A stretch of DNA of 64,000 nucleotides from NCBI RefSeq assembly GCF_020523825.1, contig NZ_JAJALK010000012.1:1-64000 (forward strand). The letters run 5' to 3'. The notes below the pieces were generated by a model that saw only the letters and a list, made by a program, of their open reading frames with translations, had not been told where the DNA came from and ran no database searches. The stretch's first letter is position 1; every line of letters starts with the position of its first letter. The stretch is from Methylobacterium brachiatum. GTDB taxonomy: Bacteria; Pseudomonadota; Alphaproteobacteria; Rhizobiales; Beijerinckiaceae. The translations under genes were made by a program, and so were the position numbers. Positions 47,336-56,195 of this stretch are shown piece after piece.

Positions 47336-48061
47336 TCAGCCGCCGATGCGGGCGGCCAGGCTCGCCGAATGGGCGTGCTCGTCGGCGATGTAGGGCAGGG
47401 CCTCGCTTGCGAAGCGGCGGCCCTGGGCGCTGTCGCCCGACTTGGCATAGGCGTCGTAGAGCGCGAGGGTCTGGGCGTCGGACCGGGCCTGCTGGTCGAT
47501 ATAGGCGCGATCGAAGGACCGGCCGTTCGGGGCCGACTGCAGCCGGGCCAGACGGGCCTGACCGCGCTCGCCCAGCGCCACGCGACGACCCGGCTCGGTC
47601 GGGCTGTTGTCGACGATGCCGACCGCGCCGAGCGCGCCGCCGACGATGCTGGTGCCGAGATTGGCCGCGATGGTCACCGGGGCCAGCACGAAGCCGACCG
47701 GGTTGCTCAGATCCGTCTTGATCCCCTGGTTGTCCGAGACCACCGTGCCGTTGCGCGACAGGGAGGTGTTCGGCGGCAGCAGCGCGTCGGTGGTGGCCTT
47801 ACGCTCGACCAGGACGCGGTTGGCGTAGTTGCGGACCCGCGGGTTGCGCGAACGCTGGAGGGCGATGCGGCTCGCCTCGATGCTGGTGGCGTCCGAACGC
47901 AGCGCCTCGGCGCGGAAGGCCGGGGTTTCGGTCGCGGCGGCGCCGACATCCTGCTGATTGGCGAAGGGCTGGATGCGGATCGGGAGCGCGTCCTGCGCGA
48001 AAGCCGGCGTCGTGAGCGCAGCAGCGGAAAGGCCGAGGACGGCGAGCGTGAGTGTCTTCAT
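47336..48061 (-). CDS. DUF4142-family exported protein
   Basis: A 241-residue protein with a Sec signal (MKTLTLAVLGLSAAALTTPA, cleavage after AFA) and a DUF4142 four-helix ferritin-like region split around a Gly/Val insert (about 115-150, NPVGFVLAPVTIAANLGTSI). RNPRVRNYANRVLVERKATTD and YIDQQARSDAQTLALYDAYA are its typical helices. Its function is unknown; relatives sit in the periplasm or outer membrane. It sits between ruvB and ybgC. Confidence 0.85.
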   Translation of the reverse strand: MKTLTLAVLGLSAAALTTPAFAQDALPIRIQPFANQQDVGAAATETPAFRAEALRSDATSIEASRIALQRSRNPRVRNYANRVLVERKATTDALLPPNTSLSRNGTVVSDNQGIKTDLSNPVGFVLAPVTIAANLGTSIVGGALGAVGIVDNSPTEPGRRVALGERGQARLARLQSAPNGRSFDRAYIDQQARSDAQTLALYDAYAKSGDSAQGRRFASEALPYIADEHAHSASLAARIGG

Positions 48062-48429
48062 ATCGGAAGGTGGTCCTTGGTGTTCTTATTGATGGCTCAA
48101 AGATCTCTCGAGATTCCGTGGCCGCGGCCACAGTCCCGCAATCTTGCCAGCGCCACGCGGACTGGGCGCGGTCGCGAGCACAACTGTCGCGTTTCCCCAC
48201 TGTTCCGCAGGCGGGATCGCTTTTGCGTGATCGGATCCCGGGGCGCGACTACGTAAAAGCTGGGCAATAGCCTCAGCGCGTCCGGTGCGAAAACCGTGAC
48301 CGGACAAGCCTTTGCCGGCTGAGCAGCCGGGCCCGGCAGCGGGCCTGAAACCCGATATCGATGCGGTTTCCTATGAGGCGGGCGTGAACCAGCCCCGTTC
48401 CGACCGCATGGATATTGACGAAAAGCAGG
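48062..48429. other. 368-bp region upstream of the DUF4142 gene and after ruvB
   Basis: Both neighbours lie on the minus strand, so this holds the ruvB 3' end and the DUF4142 promoter. GGATCGCTTTTGCGTGATC is a weak inverted repeat near 48211-48234. No gene or clear terminator is visible. Confidence 0.45.
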
Positions 48430-49479
48430 TCAGACGGCGTCGCCGTCATCGAAGAGCAGGTTCTGTTCCCGCTTCGGCTCGGCGAAGCCCATGTGCCGGA
48501 AGGCGTGTCGGGTGAGCACCCGGCCACGGGGCGTGCGCTGCACGAAGCCGCGCTGGATCAAGTAGGGCTCGATGATGTCCTCGATCGCGTCGCGCGGCTC
48601 GGACAGGGCGGCGCCGATCGTCTCGATGCCCACCGGCCCGCCGCCGAACGAGGTCGCGATCAGCGTCAGGTACTTGCGATCCATCACGTCGAGGCCGACC
48701 GAATCCACGTCGAGCAACTTCAGCGCCCGGTCGGCGATGGCGCGCGTCACCGTCTCGGCCTCGGCCACCACGGCGAAGTCGCGCACCCGCCGCAGCAGCC
48801 GGCCGGCGATGCGCGGCGTGCCGCGGGCCCGCCGGGCGATCTCGTTGGCGCCTTCCGGCGACATGCCGAGCCCGAGCACCCGGGCGCCGCGGGCCACGAT
48901 CTTCTCGAGCTCGTCGATCTCGTAGAATTCGAGGCGGATCGGGATGCCGAACCGGTCGCGTAGCGGCGTCGTCAGCAGCCCCGCCCGGGTGGTGGCCCCG
49001 ACCAGCGTGAATTTCGGCAGCTCGATCTTCACCGAGCGGGCCGCCGGGCCTTCGCCGATGATGAGGTCGAGCTGATAATCCTCCATGGCCGGGTAGAGGA
49101 TTTCCTCGACCGCCGGGTTGAGGCGGTGGATCTCGTCGATGAAGAGCACGTCGCGCTCCTCGAGATTGGTCAGCTGCGCGGCGAGGTCACCGGCCTTGGC
49201 GATGACCGGGCCCGAGGTCGAGCGGAAGTTGACCCCGAGTTCCCGCGCCACGATCTGGGCCAGCGTGGTCTTGCCGAGGCCGGGCGGCCCGACGAACAGG
49301 ACGTGATCGAGGGCCTGGCCGGTCATCTTGGCCGCCTCGATGAAGATCTGCATGTTGGCGCGCGCCGCCTTCTGCCCGATGAACTCGGCCAGGCTCAGCG
49401 GCCGGATCGTCTGGTCCACGTCCTCGGCGCGCTTCTCCGGCGTCAGCAGCACGTTGGTCGGGGGCTTCGGCTTGCTCAT
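48430..49479 (-). CDS. ruvB: Holliday junction branch-migration ATPase RuvB
   Basis: A 349-residue AAA+ motor that moves Holliday junctions with RuvA. It has RPLSLAEFIGQ, Walker A GPPGLGKTT, Walker B VLFIDEIHRLNP, sensor 1 VGATTRAG and the C-terminal DNA-binding winged helix (IQRGFVQRTPRGRVLTRHAF). ruvA and ruvC, which normally precede it, are not adjacent; the upstream neighbour is a plus-strand small gene. This leaves ruvB alone next to the tol region. Confidence 0.98.
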   Translation of the reverse strand: MSKPKPPTNVLLTPEKRAEDVDQTIRPLSLAEFIGQKAARANMQIFIEAAKMTGQALDHVLFVGPPGLGKTTLAQIVARELGVNFRSTSGPVIAKAGDLAAQLTNLEERDVLFIDEIHRLNPAVEEILYPAMEDYQLDLIIGEGPAARSVKIELPKFTLVGATTRAGLLTTPLRDRFGIPIRLEFYEIDELEKIVARGARVLGLGMSPEGANEIARRARGTPRIAGRLLRRVRDFAVVAEAETVTRAIADRALKLLDVDSVGLDVMDRKYLTLIATSFGGGPVGIETIGAALSEPRDAIEDIIEPYLIQRGFVQRTPRGRVLTRHAFRHMGFAEPKREQNLLFDDGDAV

Positions 49480-49731
49480 GGACCTTCGCTCGTGGACCGG
49501 CCCGCCTGACCGCTGATCGAGGGTCTACGGGAGCCGTCGCGTCCGGCCGCTTCTCCTAATACGCGCAGCCGGCGAAGTCTAAGCGCGTCGCGCGGTGCGT
49601 GCCGCAGCACACCGTCACGCCCATCGCCGTGGGCCGGGCGCCAAGAACCATCGCACCGGATGAAACCGAAATGCTGCGCCGCGCATTCCGTTGAGGAATC
49701 CTTAAACTCGGCCGCAGGGCGCTGTTCCACC

Positions 49732-49971
49732 ATGATGATCCGATCGACCGCATTGGGCGCGGCCAGCGCCCTCCTGCTTCTGGTTGGCCTGGCGACCGCC
49801 CAGGCCGCGCCGGCCCCGAACGAGACCAAGGTGGCCGAGGCCGCCCCGTCGCAGGTTCACCCGGTCGCCGCCGTCGAGCGCGACGACGAGTCCAGCTGCA
49901 GCCGGGCGCGTCGGCGCCTGTGGATCGAGGGCGAGGGCTGGGTGGTCCGCCGGATCACGACCTGCCGTTGA
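49732..49971 (+). CDS. Small exported protein, unknown function
   Basis: A 79-residue protein with a Sec signal (MMIRSTALGAASALLLLVGL, cleavage after AQA near residue 25). The mature part is about 54 residues with two Cys (SSCSRARRR and ITTCR), suggesting one disulfide, and ends WIEGEGWVVRRITTC. I recognise no family. It is divergent from ruvB. Confidence 0.65.
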   Translation: MMIRSTALGAASALLLLVGLATAQAAPAPNETKVAEAAPSQVHPVAAVERDDESSCSRARRRLWIEGEGWVVRRITTCR

Positions 49972-50089
49972 GATAGCGCGTCGCCAACCATACGCATTCT
50001 GCGCGGCTGGCCGGTCGGAACGGCCGGTGATCGTGTGGGTTCCCCAGGATCGTTCCTGACGTGTTCCCCCGAGTATCGGAGCCGGCCGC

Positions 50090-50467
50090 ATGAGAAACCG
50101 GAAAGCCGTCACCCTCGCAGGCTTCCTCTTCGCGGGACCGGCCTGCGCGCAGAGCGTCTATCCCTACGGCCCGGCCGGGGCGGGCGACTTTGCCGGCCCG
50201 TTCGTGCGCGGCACCTATATCGGCGCTCCGCTGACCCGGGTGCCGCGGCCGACCGAGATCGTGCCGTCACCCTGGAGCTACGGGACCTACGGGGTCCCGA
50301 CCGTGACCGGCATCGCGGCCCCGCCCGCGCAAATGCCGACGATCACGGTCATCAACGCGACGAACCCCGCACCCCGGTCCACGCGCGAGCGCCGGGCCGA
50401 ACGGACGATCGAGAGCGGCCGCACGGCCGGCGCCCAAATCATCACGGTTCAGGTTCCCCGTCGCTGA
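50090..50467 (+). CDS. Exported hypothetical protein
   Basis: A 125-residue protein with a Sec signal (RKAVTLAGFLFAGPACA, cleavage after CAQ near residue 21). The mature part is Tyr/Pro/Gly-rich (SVYPYGPAGAGDF, VPSPWSYGTYGVPT), with a basic Arg/Glu run near residues 97-110. Its 3' end overlaps the convergent 117-residue gene by 26 bp. I recognise no family. Confidence 0.65.
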   Translation: MRNRKAVTLAGFLFAGPACAQSVYPYGPAGAGDFAGPFVRGTYIGAPLTRVPRPTEIVPSPWSYGTYGVPTVTGIAAPPAQMPTITVINATNPAPRSTRERRAERTIESGRTAGAQIITVQVPRR

Positions 50468-50795
50468 GCGCGGCGAACCAGGCGGCGTAGGGCGTGTTCC
50501 GGACGAGGTGCCGGTTGAGATCGGGGGCGCCGTCGCGCCACCAGACCGGGCCGCGCTCGCCCAAGCCGATCTTGGCCGCGTCGACCTCCGCCCGGGCGGC
50601 CTTCATCGCGGCGGCGGCGTCGGGCTCGCCCGCACGCTCGGCGGCCTTGGCCGCCTTCACGGCCCGGCGCGCATCCATCAGCCGGCCGACCAGGGCCTCG
50701 CGCCGCTCTGCCGGCAGGTCGGGATTGGCGCGCCGCCACAGGCGACCGCGGACGACGATATAGCGCAAGTCGGGCGTGGTGATGACCGCGCTCAT
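50442..50795 (-). CDS. Conserved hypothetical protein
   Basis: A 117-residue soluble protein starting MSAVITTPDLRYIVVRGRLW, then a charged Ala/Arg helix (EALVGRLMDARRAVKAAKAA) and VWWRDGAPDLNRHLVRNTPY near the end. The opening IVVRGRLWRRANP and the last block look like a small conserved family of unknown role. Its stop region overlaps the convergent exported protein by 26 bp. Confidence 0.7.
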   Translation of the reverse strand: MSAVITTPDLRYIVVRGRLWRRANPDLPAERREALVGRLMDARRAVKAAKAAERAGEPDAAAAMKAARAEVDAAKIGLGERGPVWWRDGAPDLNRHLVRNTPYAAWFAALSDGEPEP

Positions 50796-50872
50796 GCTGG
50801 AATTCGGCTCCGGTGTTGGGTCGAAGTTAAGTCTTGTCCGGTAGACACCCGAGACCCGGGCCGGACCATGCC

Positions 50873-51769
50873 ATGCAGATCGTTGTCGTCGATTCGAGCC
50901 GTGTCGTCCTGCAGATCATCGCCTCCCTGATCGAGCCGCGCGGTCATGCGGTGCACGCGTTCACGGATTCGGCGCAGGCACTGCAGTACCTCTCCGCGAC
51001 GCCCTCCGTCCGCGTCCTGATCACCAGCGTCGAGGTCCGCCCCCTCTGCGGCCTCGAACTCTGCTGGTCCGCGCGACTTCTGGCGGAAGAACGCCGGCCG
51101 CTGCACGTCATCACCATGTCGTCCGCGCGCAACGTCCGCAGCCTCGCCGAGGCCCTCGACAGCGGCGCCGACGACTTCATCGAGAAGCCGCCCAGCGCCG
51201 AGGAGCTGAACGCCCGGCTGCGCGCGGCCGAGCGCCTGATCACCCTGCAGGAGGAGCTGATCCGGCTGGCCGAGACCGATCCGCTGACCGGGTCCTATAA
51301 CCGCCGCGCGTTCTTCGACCGGGCGCGCATCGCCGCGGAGCAGGACGCGCGCCCGGGCCGGATCTCGGCGATCCTGGCCGACATCGACCATTTCAAGCGG
51401 ATCAACGACGAGCACGGCCACGATGTCGGCGATGTCGCGATCAAGGCCGTGGCCGAGCTGATCGCCGGGGAGGGCATCGGCGGACGCCTCGGCGGCGAGG
51501 AATTCGGCATCGTCCTGCCGGGCTGCAGCCTCGCCGAGGCGACCGACCGGGCCGAACGCCTGCGGGAACGCGTCCAGGCCCTGCGTATCCGCGGCAGCAA
51601 GCATGCAATCGGCCTGACCTGCAGCTTCGGCGTCAGCACCTGGATCGAAGGCGACGACGTCCACGCCCTGATCAAGCGGGCCGATATCGCGCTCTATGCC
51701 GCCAAGAGCGGCGGCCGCAACCGCGTCGTGCCGTACCAGGGCGATGCAGGCTTGGCCGTCGCAAGCTGA
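50873..51769 (+). CDS. Diguanylate cyclase with degenerate receiver domain (PleD-like)
   Basis: A 298-residue REC-GGDEF protein. The receiver-like domain (residues 1-120) starts MQIVVVDSSRVVLQIIASLI, but VLITSVEVRPL places Ser52 at the phospho-acceptor Asp position. The GGDEF domain has DPLTGSYNRRAFFDRARIA, ADIDHFKRINDEHGHDVGD and an intact GGEEF (207-211), so it should make cyclic di-GMP. No RxxD inhibitory site precedes GGEEF. The ATG at 50873 starts the receiver; an in-frame start lies at 50834. Confidence 0.92.
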   Translation: MQIVVVDSSRVVLQIIASLIEPRGHAVHAFTDSAQALQYLSATPSVRVLITSVEVRPLCGLELCWSARLLAEERRPLHVITMSSARNVRSLAEALDSGADDFIEKPPSAEELNARLRAAERLITLQEELIRLAETDPLTGSYNRRAFFDRARIAAEQDARPGRISAILADIDHFKRINDEHGHDVGDVAIKAVAELIAGEGIGGRLGGEEFGIVLPGCSLAEATDRAERLRERVQALRIRGSKHAIGLTCSFGVSTWIEGDDVHALIKRADIALYAAKSGGRNRVVPYQGDAGLAVAS

Positions 51770-51877
51770 GACAGCCAAGCCGCTCCGGTCTGGCACGGCC
51801 AGAAGCGGGACGGGGCCAGGCCGCGACCCATATTGGCACACCAATTCGCGGGTCGAAGACAGGAATCGACCGATTAC

Positions 51878-51901
51878 GCGAATATAAAGCTTAATATTCG
51901 C
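51878..51901. promoter_or_regulatory. Near-perfect 24-bp palindrome upstream of the LuxR gene
   Basis: Arms GCGAATAT (51878-51885) and ATATTCGC (51894-51901) flank AAAGCTTA, whose centre AAGCTT is itself palindromic. Only one base pair of the 24-bp palindrome is mismatched. It sits in an AT-rich island 83 bp before the LuxR start and 100 bp after the diguanylate cyclase stop. Its size and position suggest an operator, perhaps for autoregulation. Confidence 0.65.
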
Positions 51902-51983
51902 CCCAAACTCGTGGAATGGATCTTGGAACTACGCATCCGATCCCGGCCCCTTTGTATCGGCGGGAGACGAAAGGTGCGAGGTC

Positions 51984-52658
51984 ATGAGTACGGCCGTTGG
52001 CGTCCTGATCCTGGATGAACCGCAGGACCTGAGCGCGACTGTTCGCGCCACTCTGGAGCATATGCCGGAGTTCCATACGATCGGCGAGGAAGACTTGGGC
52101 CGGGCCGATGCCGGCTCCACGGTCGCGTTGATCTTCCTCGACGAGATCCGGCTGGCGGACGGGATCGCGCGCCTCGTCGGCCTGAAGGAGCGGCAGCCGA
52201 ACCTGCGCACGCTCGTGGCTTTCGGGGCGCTGACCGCCGACGACCTCCGGGCCCTGCTGGCGGCCGGCGCCGATGCCTTCGTGGCGCGGTCGAAGTCGCC
52301 GCGGGAGCTGTGTGCGGCCCTGCTCGCCCTGGCCGAGGGATCCGATTGCCTCGTGCCGCCGGACCAGCAAGCCGCCCTGCCGGCGGAGCCGGGCGACAGC
52401 CTCGGGCTCACGCCGCGCGAGGCGGAGGTGCTGCGCTTCCTTAGCTCAGGCTTCAGCAACAAGGAGGTGGCCCGGCGCCTGGCGCTCAGCGTCCGGACAG
52501 TCGAGACCCACCGGCTCAACCTGCGCCGCAAGACGCAGACCGGGCGGCTGAAGGATCTGGTCTCGCTGGCGCGCCAGCTCGGCCTGGCTCCAGTGGTCGA
52601 CAGCGAGCAGAACCGGCGCGGCGGCGGGTCCGGCAGCAGCAACCAGTCCCGGCATTGA
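51984..52658 (+). CDS. LuxR-family response regulator
   Basis: A 224-residue regulator. A receiver-like N-terminal domain (about 1-118) has VLILDEP and ALIFLDEIRL, so a possible phospho-Asp is kept, but it is diverged. The C-terminal HTH reads LTPREAEVLRFLSSGFSNKE and VRTVETHRLNLRRKTQ (about 135-190), the GerE/LuxR DNA-binding fold. The tail is Gly/Ser-rich. Its target is unknown, though the palindrome just upstream suggests self-control. Confidence 0.9.
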   Translation: MSTAVGVLILDEPQDLSATVRATLEHMPEFHTIGEEDLGRADAGSTVALIFLDEIRLADGIARLVGLKERQPNLRTLVAFGALTADDLRALLAAGADAFVARSKSPRELCAALLALAEGSDCLVPPDQQAALPAEPGDSLGLTPREAEVLRFLSSGFSNKEVARRLALSVRTVETHRLNLRRKTQTGRLKDLVSLARQLGLAPVVDSEQNRRGGGSGSSNQSRH

Positions 52659-52694
52659 TCGGGCCAGCGGGCAGCCCCGGTGGGGCTGCCCCGC

Positions 52695-53960
52695 TCACGC
52701 GACGCCGGCCTGCGCCCCGGCGCGGGTCCGCGCAGCCCCGGACGATCGCGTCTTCCCGCTCGAAGCGGACTTGATCGCGGTCTTGGCGGCCGCTTTGGCC
52801 CGGGACGCCGTCCCGCCCGGCTTGCTGCGTTTGCGGGCCGAAGTCGAGGCGGGCTTGACCCGCTTGCCGGCAAGCGCCTCATCCTGCGATGCGGCCAGCC
52901 GTGCCTGGAGCAACCCGAGCACTGCCGCCTCTTCTGAGCGGAGCTTGCCGAGATCCTGGCTCAGCTCGGTCTCGACGGCATCCTTGACCTGCAGGAGGAG
53001 GTCCCCCTCCAGGTAGCAGTCGAGGATCTGGGGGTGGATGTAGCATTTGCGGCAGATCGTCGGCGTGTTGCCGAGGCGCCCCGCGACGCTCTCGATCGCC
53101 GCGCGGACATTGCGCTTGGCCCCCGCCTCGCTGTCGAAGCTCTCGAACTCGCGCAGCGCCAGCGCAGCCAGGACCGTCCCGGCCCAGGTCCGGAAATCCT
53201 TGGCGGTGAAATCCTCGCCGGTGATCTCGCGCAGATACGCGTTCACGTCGGACGAAGTGACGTCACGCTGGACGCCGTCGGCGTCGATATACTGGAACAG
53301 CTCCTGGCCGGGCAGGTCCTGGCAGGCCTTGACGATCCGGGCGACGCGCCGGTCCTTGAGCGACACGTCCCAGGTCTTCCCGCTCTTGCCCTTGAACCGG
53401 AACGACAGCTCGGCGCCCGCGATCCGGACATGAGGATCGCGCAGCGTCGTCAGGCCGTAGCTCTTGTTGGTGCGGGCGTAATCGTCGTTGCCGACCCGGA
53501 TCAGCGTGGTCTCGAGCAGGTGGACCACAGTGGCCAGGACCTTCTCGCGGCACAGGCCCGGACGCCTCATGTCGGCATCGACGCGCTGGCGGATCCCCGG
53601 CAGGGCATCGGCGAAAGCCATGATGCGCGAGAACTTGTTGGCCTCGCGGGCCTGCCGGAAATCGGGGTGATAGCGGTACTGCTTGCGGCCCTTGGCGTCC
53701 CGGCCGGTCGCCTGGATATGGCCGCTGCTGCGCGCGCAGATCCAGACATCGGTATAGGCCGGCGGGATCGCGAGGGCGCGGATCCGAGCGAGGATCCGCT
53801 TGTCGCGCACCGGCGCCCCCTTCGTGTCGAGGTAACGGAAGCCTGTGCCGCTGCGCTTGCGCGTCAGGCCCGGCCGGCGGTCGTCCACATAGACGAGACC
53901 GGCCTCCTCGGCCGCAGCGCGCAGGCTTCCACCGTTCTGGTCCGTCTCGACTTCCGCCAT
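52695..53960 (-). CDS. DNA topoisomerase IB (eukaryotic/poxvirus type)
   Basis: A 421-residue enzyme that relaxes supercoils through a 3'-phosphotyrosine. GTGFRYLDTKGAPVRDKRIL is the bacterial TopIB start. FRFKGKSGKTWDVSL and FRTWAGTVLAALAL hold catalytic Arg/Lys regions, and the nucleophile is Tyr307 in CRKCYIHPQIL. After residue 345 comes a Lys/Arg/Ala/Ser tail (ARKRSKPGGTASRAKAAAKT) like histone H1, probably a DNA clamp. The ATG at 53960 was preferred to an in-frame start at 54053. Confidence 0.94.
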   Translation of the reverse strand: MAEVETDQNGGSLRAAAEEAGLVYVDDRRPGLTRKRSGTGFRYLDTKGAPVRDKRILARIRALAIPPAYTDVWICARSSGHIQATGRDAKGRKQYRYHPDFRQAREANKFSRIMAFADALPGIRQRVDADMRRPGLCREKVLATVVHLLETTLIRVGNDDYARTNKSYGLTTLRDPHVRIAGAELSFRFKGKSGKTWDVSLKDRRVARIVKACQDLPGQELFQYIDADGVQRDVTSSDVNAYLREITGEDFTAKDFRTWAGTVLAALALREFESFDSEAGAKRNVRAAIESVAGRLGNTPTICRKCYIHPQILDCYLEGDLLLQVKDAVETELSQDLGKLRSEEAAVLGLLQARLAASQDEALAGKRVKPASTSARKRSKPGGTASRAKAAAKTAIKSASSGKTRSSGAARTRAGAQAGVA

Positions 53961-54094
53961 CGCCGCCCCTCCCGGATACGCCGCCGGGGTACCGCCCGGC
54001 GAGAAGGCGCAGATCAACCGGCGGCGCCCGACCACCGTTCCGGATCTGCGCATCCGCCGCAGGCCGATCCGCGGCGACGTGCTAGAGGGGGCGG

Positions 54095-55258
54095 ATGGAT
54101 GCCGAACCCGCCCGCGAAACCGCTCCGATCCCGATGCGGAACCTCGTCTTCGTCGTCACCGAGGATTGGTTCTTCGCCTCGCATTTCCTGCCGATGGCCC
54201 GGGCCGCGATCGCCATGGGGCTCGCGGTCACGGTGGTCACCCGGGTGCGGGCGCATCGCGCCGTCATCGAGGCCACCGGCGCGCGCGTGGTTCCGCTGGA
54301 AGCGGAGCGGGCGAGCCTCAACCCGATGGCGGCCGGCTACGCGGCCGGGCAGCTCGCCGGGATCCTGAAGGCGTTGAACGCCGACATCGTCCATTGCATC
54401 GCCCTGCGGAGCATCCTGGTGGGCGGGACCGCCGCCGCCATGGCCGGCATCCCGGCGCGGGTCTACGCGCTGACCGGCCTCGGGTTGGTCGGCGCCCGCA
54501 CCGATCGGATCGGACGCGCGGCCCGGCTCGGGCTCCGGGCGCTGATCCGCGGGCCGCTGGCCTCCGGGCGCACCCGCTTCCTGTTCGAGAACCCGGACGA
54601 TGCGCTGGCGCTGGGCCTCGATCCGTCCGAGCATTCCGTCACGGTGATCGGCGGGGCAGGGGTCGATGGCGACGCCTTCGCGCCGCAGCCGCTGCCGCCG
54701 ATGCCGCCACTGAAGGTCGCCGTGGTCGCGCGCATGCTTTGGTCGAAGGGCATCGACGTGGCGGTCGAGGCGACCCGCCTGGCCCGGGGCCGGGGCGCGG
54801 CCGTGGAGCTCGCCCTGTTCGGGGCGCCCGACCCGTCGAACCGCCGCTCCATCGACGCGGCGACCCTGCGCGATTGGAGCCGCGACGGCGTCGCCTGGCA
54901 CGGCCCGAGCGCGGACGTCGCGGCGGTCTGGGCGAACCAGCACGTCGCCTGCCTGCCGTCCCGGGGCGGGGAGGGGCTTCCGCGCAGCCTGCTCGAAGCC
55001 GCCGCCTGCGGACGGGCGCTCGTCACCACCGATGTCCCGGGCTGCCGCAGCCTCGTGCGCGACGGGATCGAGGGCCTGCTCGTGCCCCCCGGCGACGCCC
55101 CGGCCCTGGCCGACGCGCTCGTTCGCCTGAGCGGCGATCCGGCCCTGGTCGCGGGCCTCGGCGCCGCGGCCCGGACCCGGATCGCGACGGGCGGCTTCAC
55201 CGAATCCGCCGTGACCGATCAGGTCTGCGCCGTGTGGCGCGCGCTGCTGGACGCCTGA
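54095..55258 (+). CDS. Glycosyltransferase family 4
   Basis: A 387-residue GT-B enzyme. The N-terminal domain starts LVFVVTEDWFFASHFLPMAR. The C-terminal Rossmann domain has KVAVVARMLWSKGIDVAVEA, VACLPSRGGEGLPRSLLEAA (the EGxP-x3-E nucleotide-sugar site) and GLLVPPGDAPALADAL. It probably builds a surface polysaccharide or glycolipid; donor and acceptor are unknown. The next gene starts 2 bp after its stop. Confidence 0.92.
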   Translation: MDAEPARETAPIPMRNLVFVVTEDWFFASHFLPMARAAIAMGLAVTVVTRVRAHRAVIEATGARVVPLEAERASLNPMAAGYAAGQLAGILKALNADIVHCIALRSILVGGTAAAMAGIPARVYALTGLGLVGARTDRIGRAARLGLRALIRGPLASGRTRFLFENPDDALALGLDPSEHSVTVIGGAGVDGDAFAPQPLPPMPPLKVAVVARMLWSKGIDVAVEATRLARGRGAAVELALFGAPDPSNRRSIDAATLRDWSRDGVAWHGPSADVAAVWANQHVACLPSRGGEGLPRSLLEAAACGRALVTTDVPGCRSLVRDGIEGLLVPPGDAPALADALVRLSGDPALVAGLGAAARTRIATGGFTESAVTDQVCAVWRALLDA

Positions 55259-55260
55259 TC

Positions 55261-55920
55261 ATGCGCGCCCCGGACGATCCGCTCGGCTTCATTCAGGCCC
55301 ATACGAGGCTGCTGCCGGTTCCCTACGCCCCGGAGATCCAGCTCCACGTCGCCGACGAGGCGACCGAGCTCTGGCAGAAGACCGAGGAGGAGTTGCAGGA
55401 GATCGGGCTGCCGCCGCCGTTCTGGGCCTTTGCCTGGGCGGGCGGGCAGGCGCTGGCCCGCTACATCCTCGACAATGTCGAGGTGGCGAACGGGCGCCGG
55501 GTGGTGGATTTCGCCTCGGGGTCGGGCCTCGTGGCGATCGCGGCCGCCCGGGCGGGCGCCCAGAGCGTCGTCGCCAGCGACCTCGACCCGTTCGCCGTTG
55601 CGGCGATCGGCATCAACGCCGCAGCCAACGGCGTCGCCGCCCAGATCCGGCCGGTCTCGAGCGACCTTCTCGGCACGGTGCCGGAGGCCGACCTCGTTCT
55701 CGCCGCCGACGTCTTCTACGAGCGCGACCTCGCCGGGGCGGTGACGGCTTGGCTGACCGATCTGCAGGCGCGCGGGCGCACGGTGCTGATCGGCGATCCG
55801 GGGCGGACCTATCTGCCGCGCGCGCGACTCGAATGCCTGGCGACCTACGCGGTGCCGGTCTCGCGCGCCCTGGAAGATGCCGAGATCAAGCAGAGCCACG
55901 TCTGGCGGTTGCACGGTTGA
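55261..55920 (+). CDS. SAM-dependent methyltransferase, ETFB/L11 lysine-methyltransferase-like
   Basis: A 219-residue class I methyltransferase. FIQAHTRLLPVPYAPEIQLH and PPPFWAFAWAGGQALARYIL precede motif I VVDFASGSGLVAIAAARAGA, then SDLDPFAVAAIGINAAANG and LVLAADVFYERDLA. The layout matches the METTL20/ETFB lysine methyltransferase family known from Agrobacterium and mitochondria. Its substrate is therefore probably the beta subunit of electron transfer flavoprotein, by inference. It starts 2 bp after the glycosyltransferase gene, so the two are probably co-transcribed. Confidence 0.85.
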   Translation: MRAPDDPLGFIQAHTRLLPVPYAPEIQLHVADEATELWQKTEEELQEIGLPPPFWAFAWAGGQALARYILDNVEVANGRRVVDFASGSGLVAIAAARAGAQSVVASDLDPFAVAAIGINAAANGVAAQIRPVSSDLLGTVPEADLVLAADVFYERDLAGAVTAWLTDLQARGRTVLIGDPGRTYLPRARLECLATYAVPVSRALEDAEIKQSHVWRLHG

Positions 55921-56195
55921 GACGGTGGTCCGGCCATGACGCGTCCAATCGCTCCGGCTACGGCATCGAGGCTTCATCCGCGGCCGGAATGCGCTACCTT
56001 GCGGCTGGACCGCGATCGACGGGCGCGCGTCGCGACGATGCGCCGTCCGGCGTGCCTTACGGCGGCTGACAGACCATTCCCGCGCCGGGCCCGATCGCGT
56101 CGCGATCTGGCACGGCACAAAGCCTTTGTTTCAACGCGCTCGCCGATGCCGAACCGGTATCTCTATCGGCGAGCGCTCTTGGTGAGCGTCGAGTC

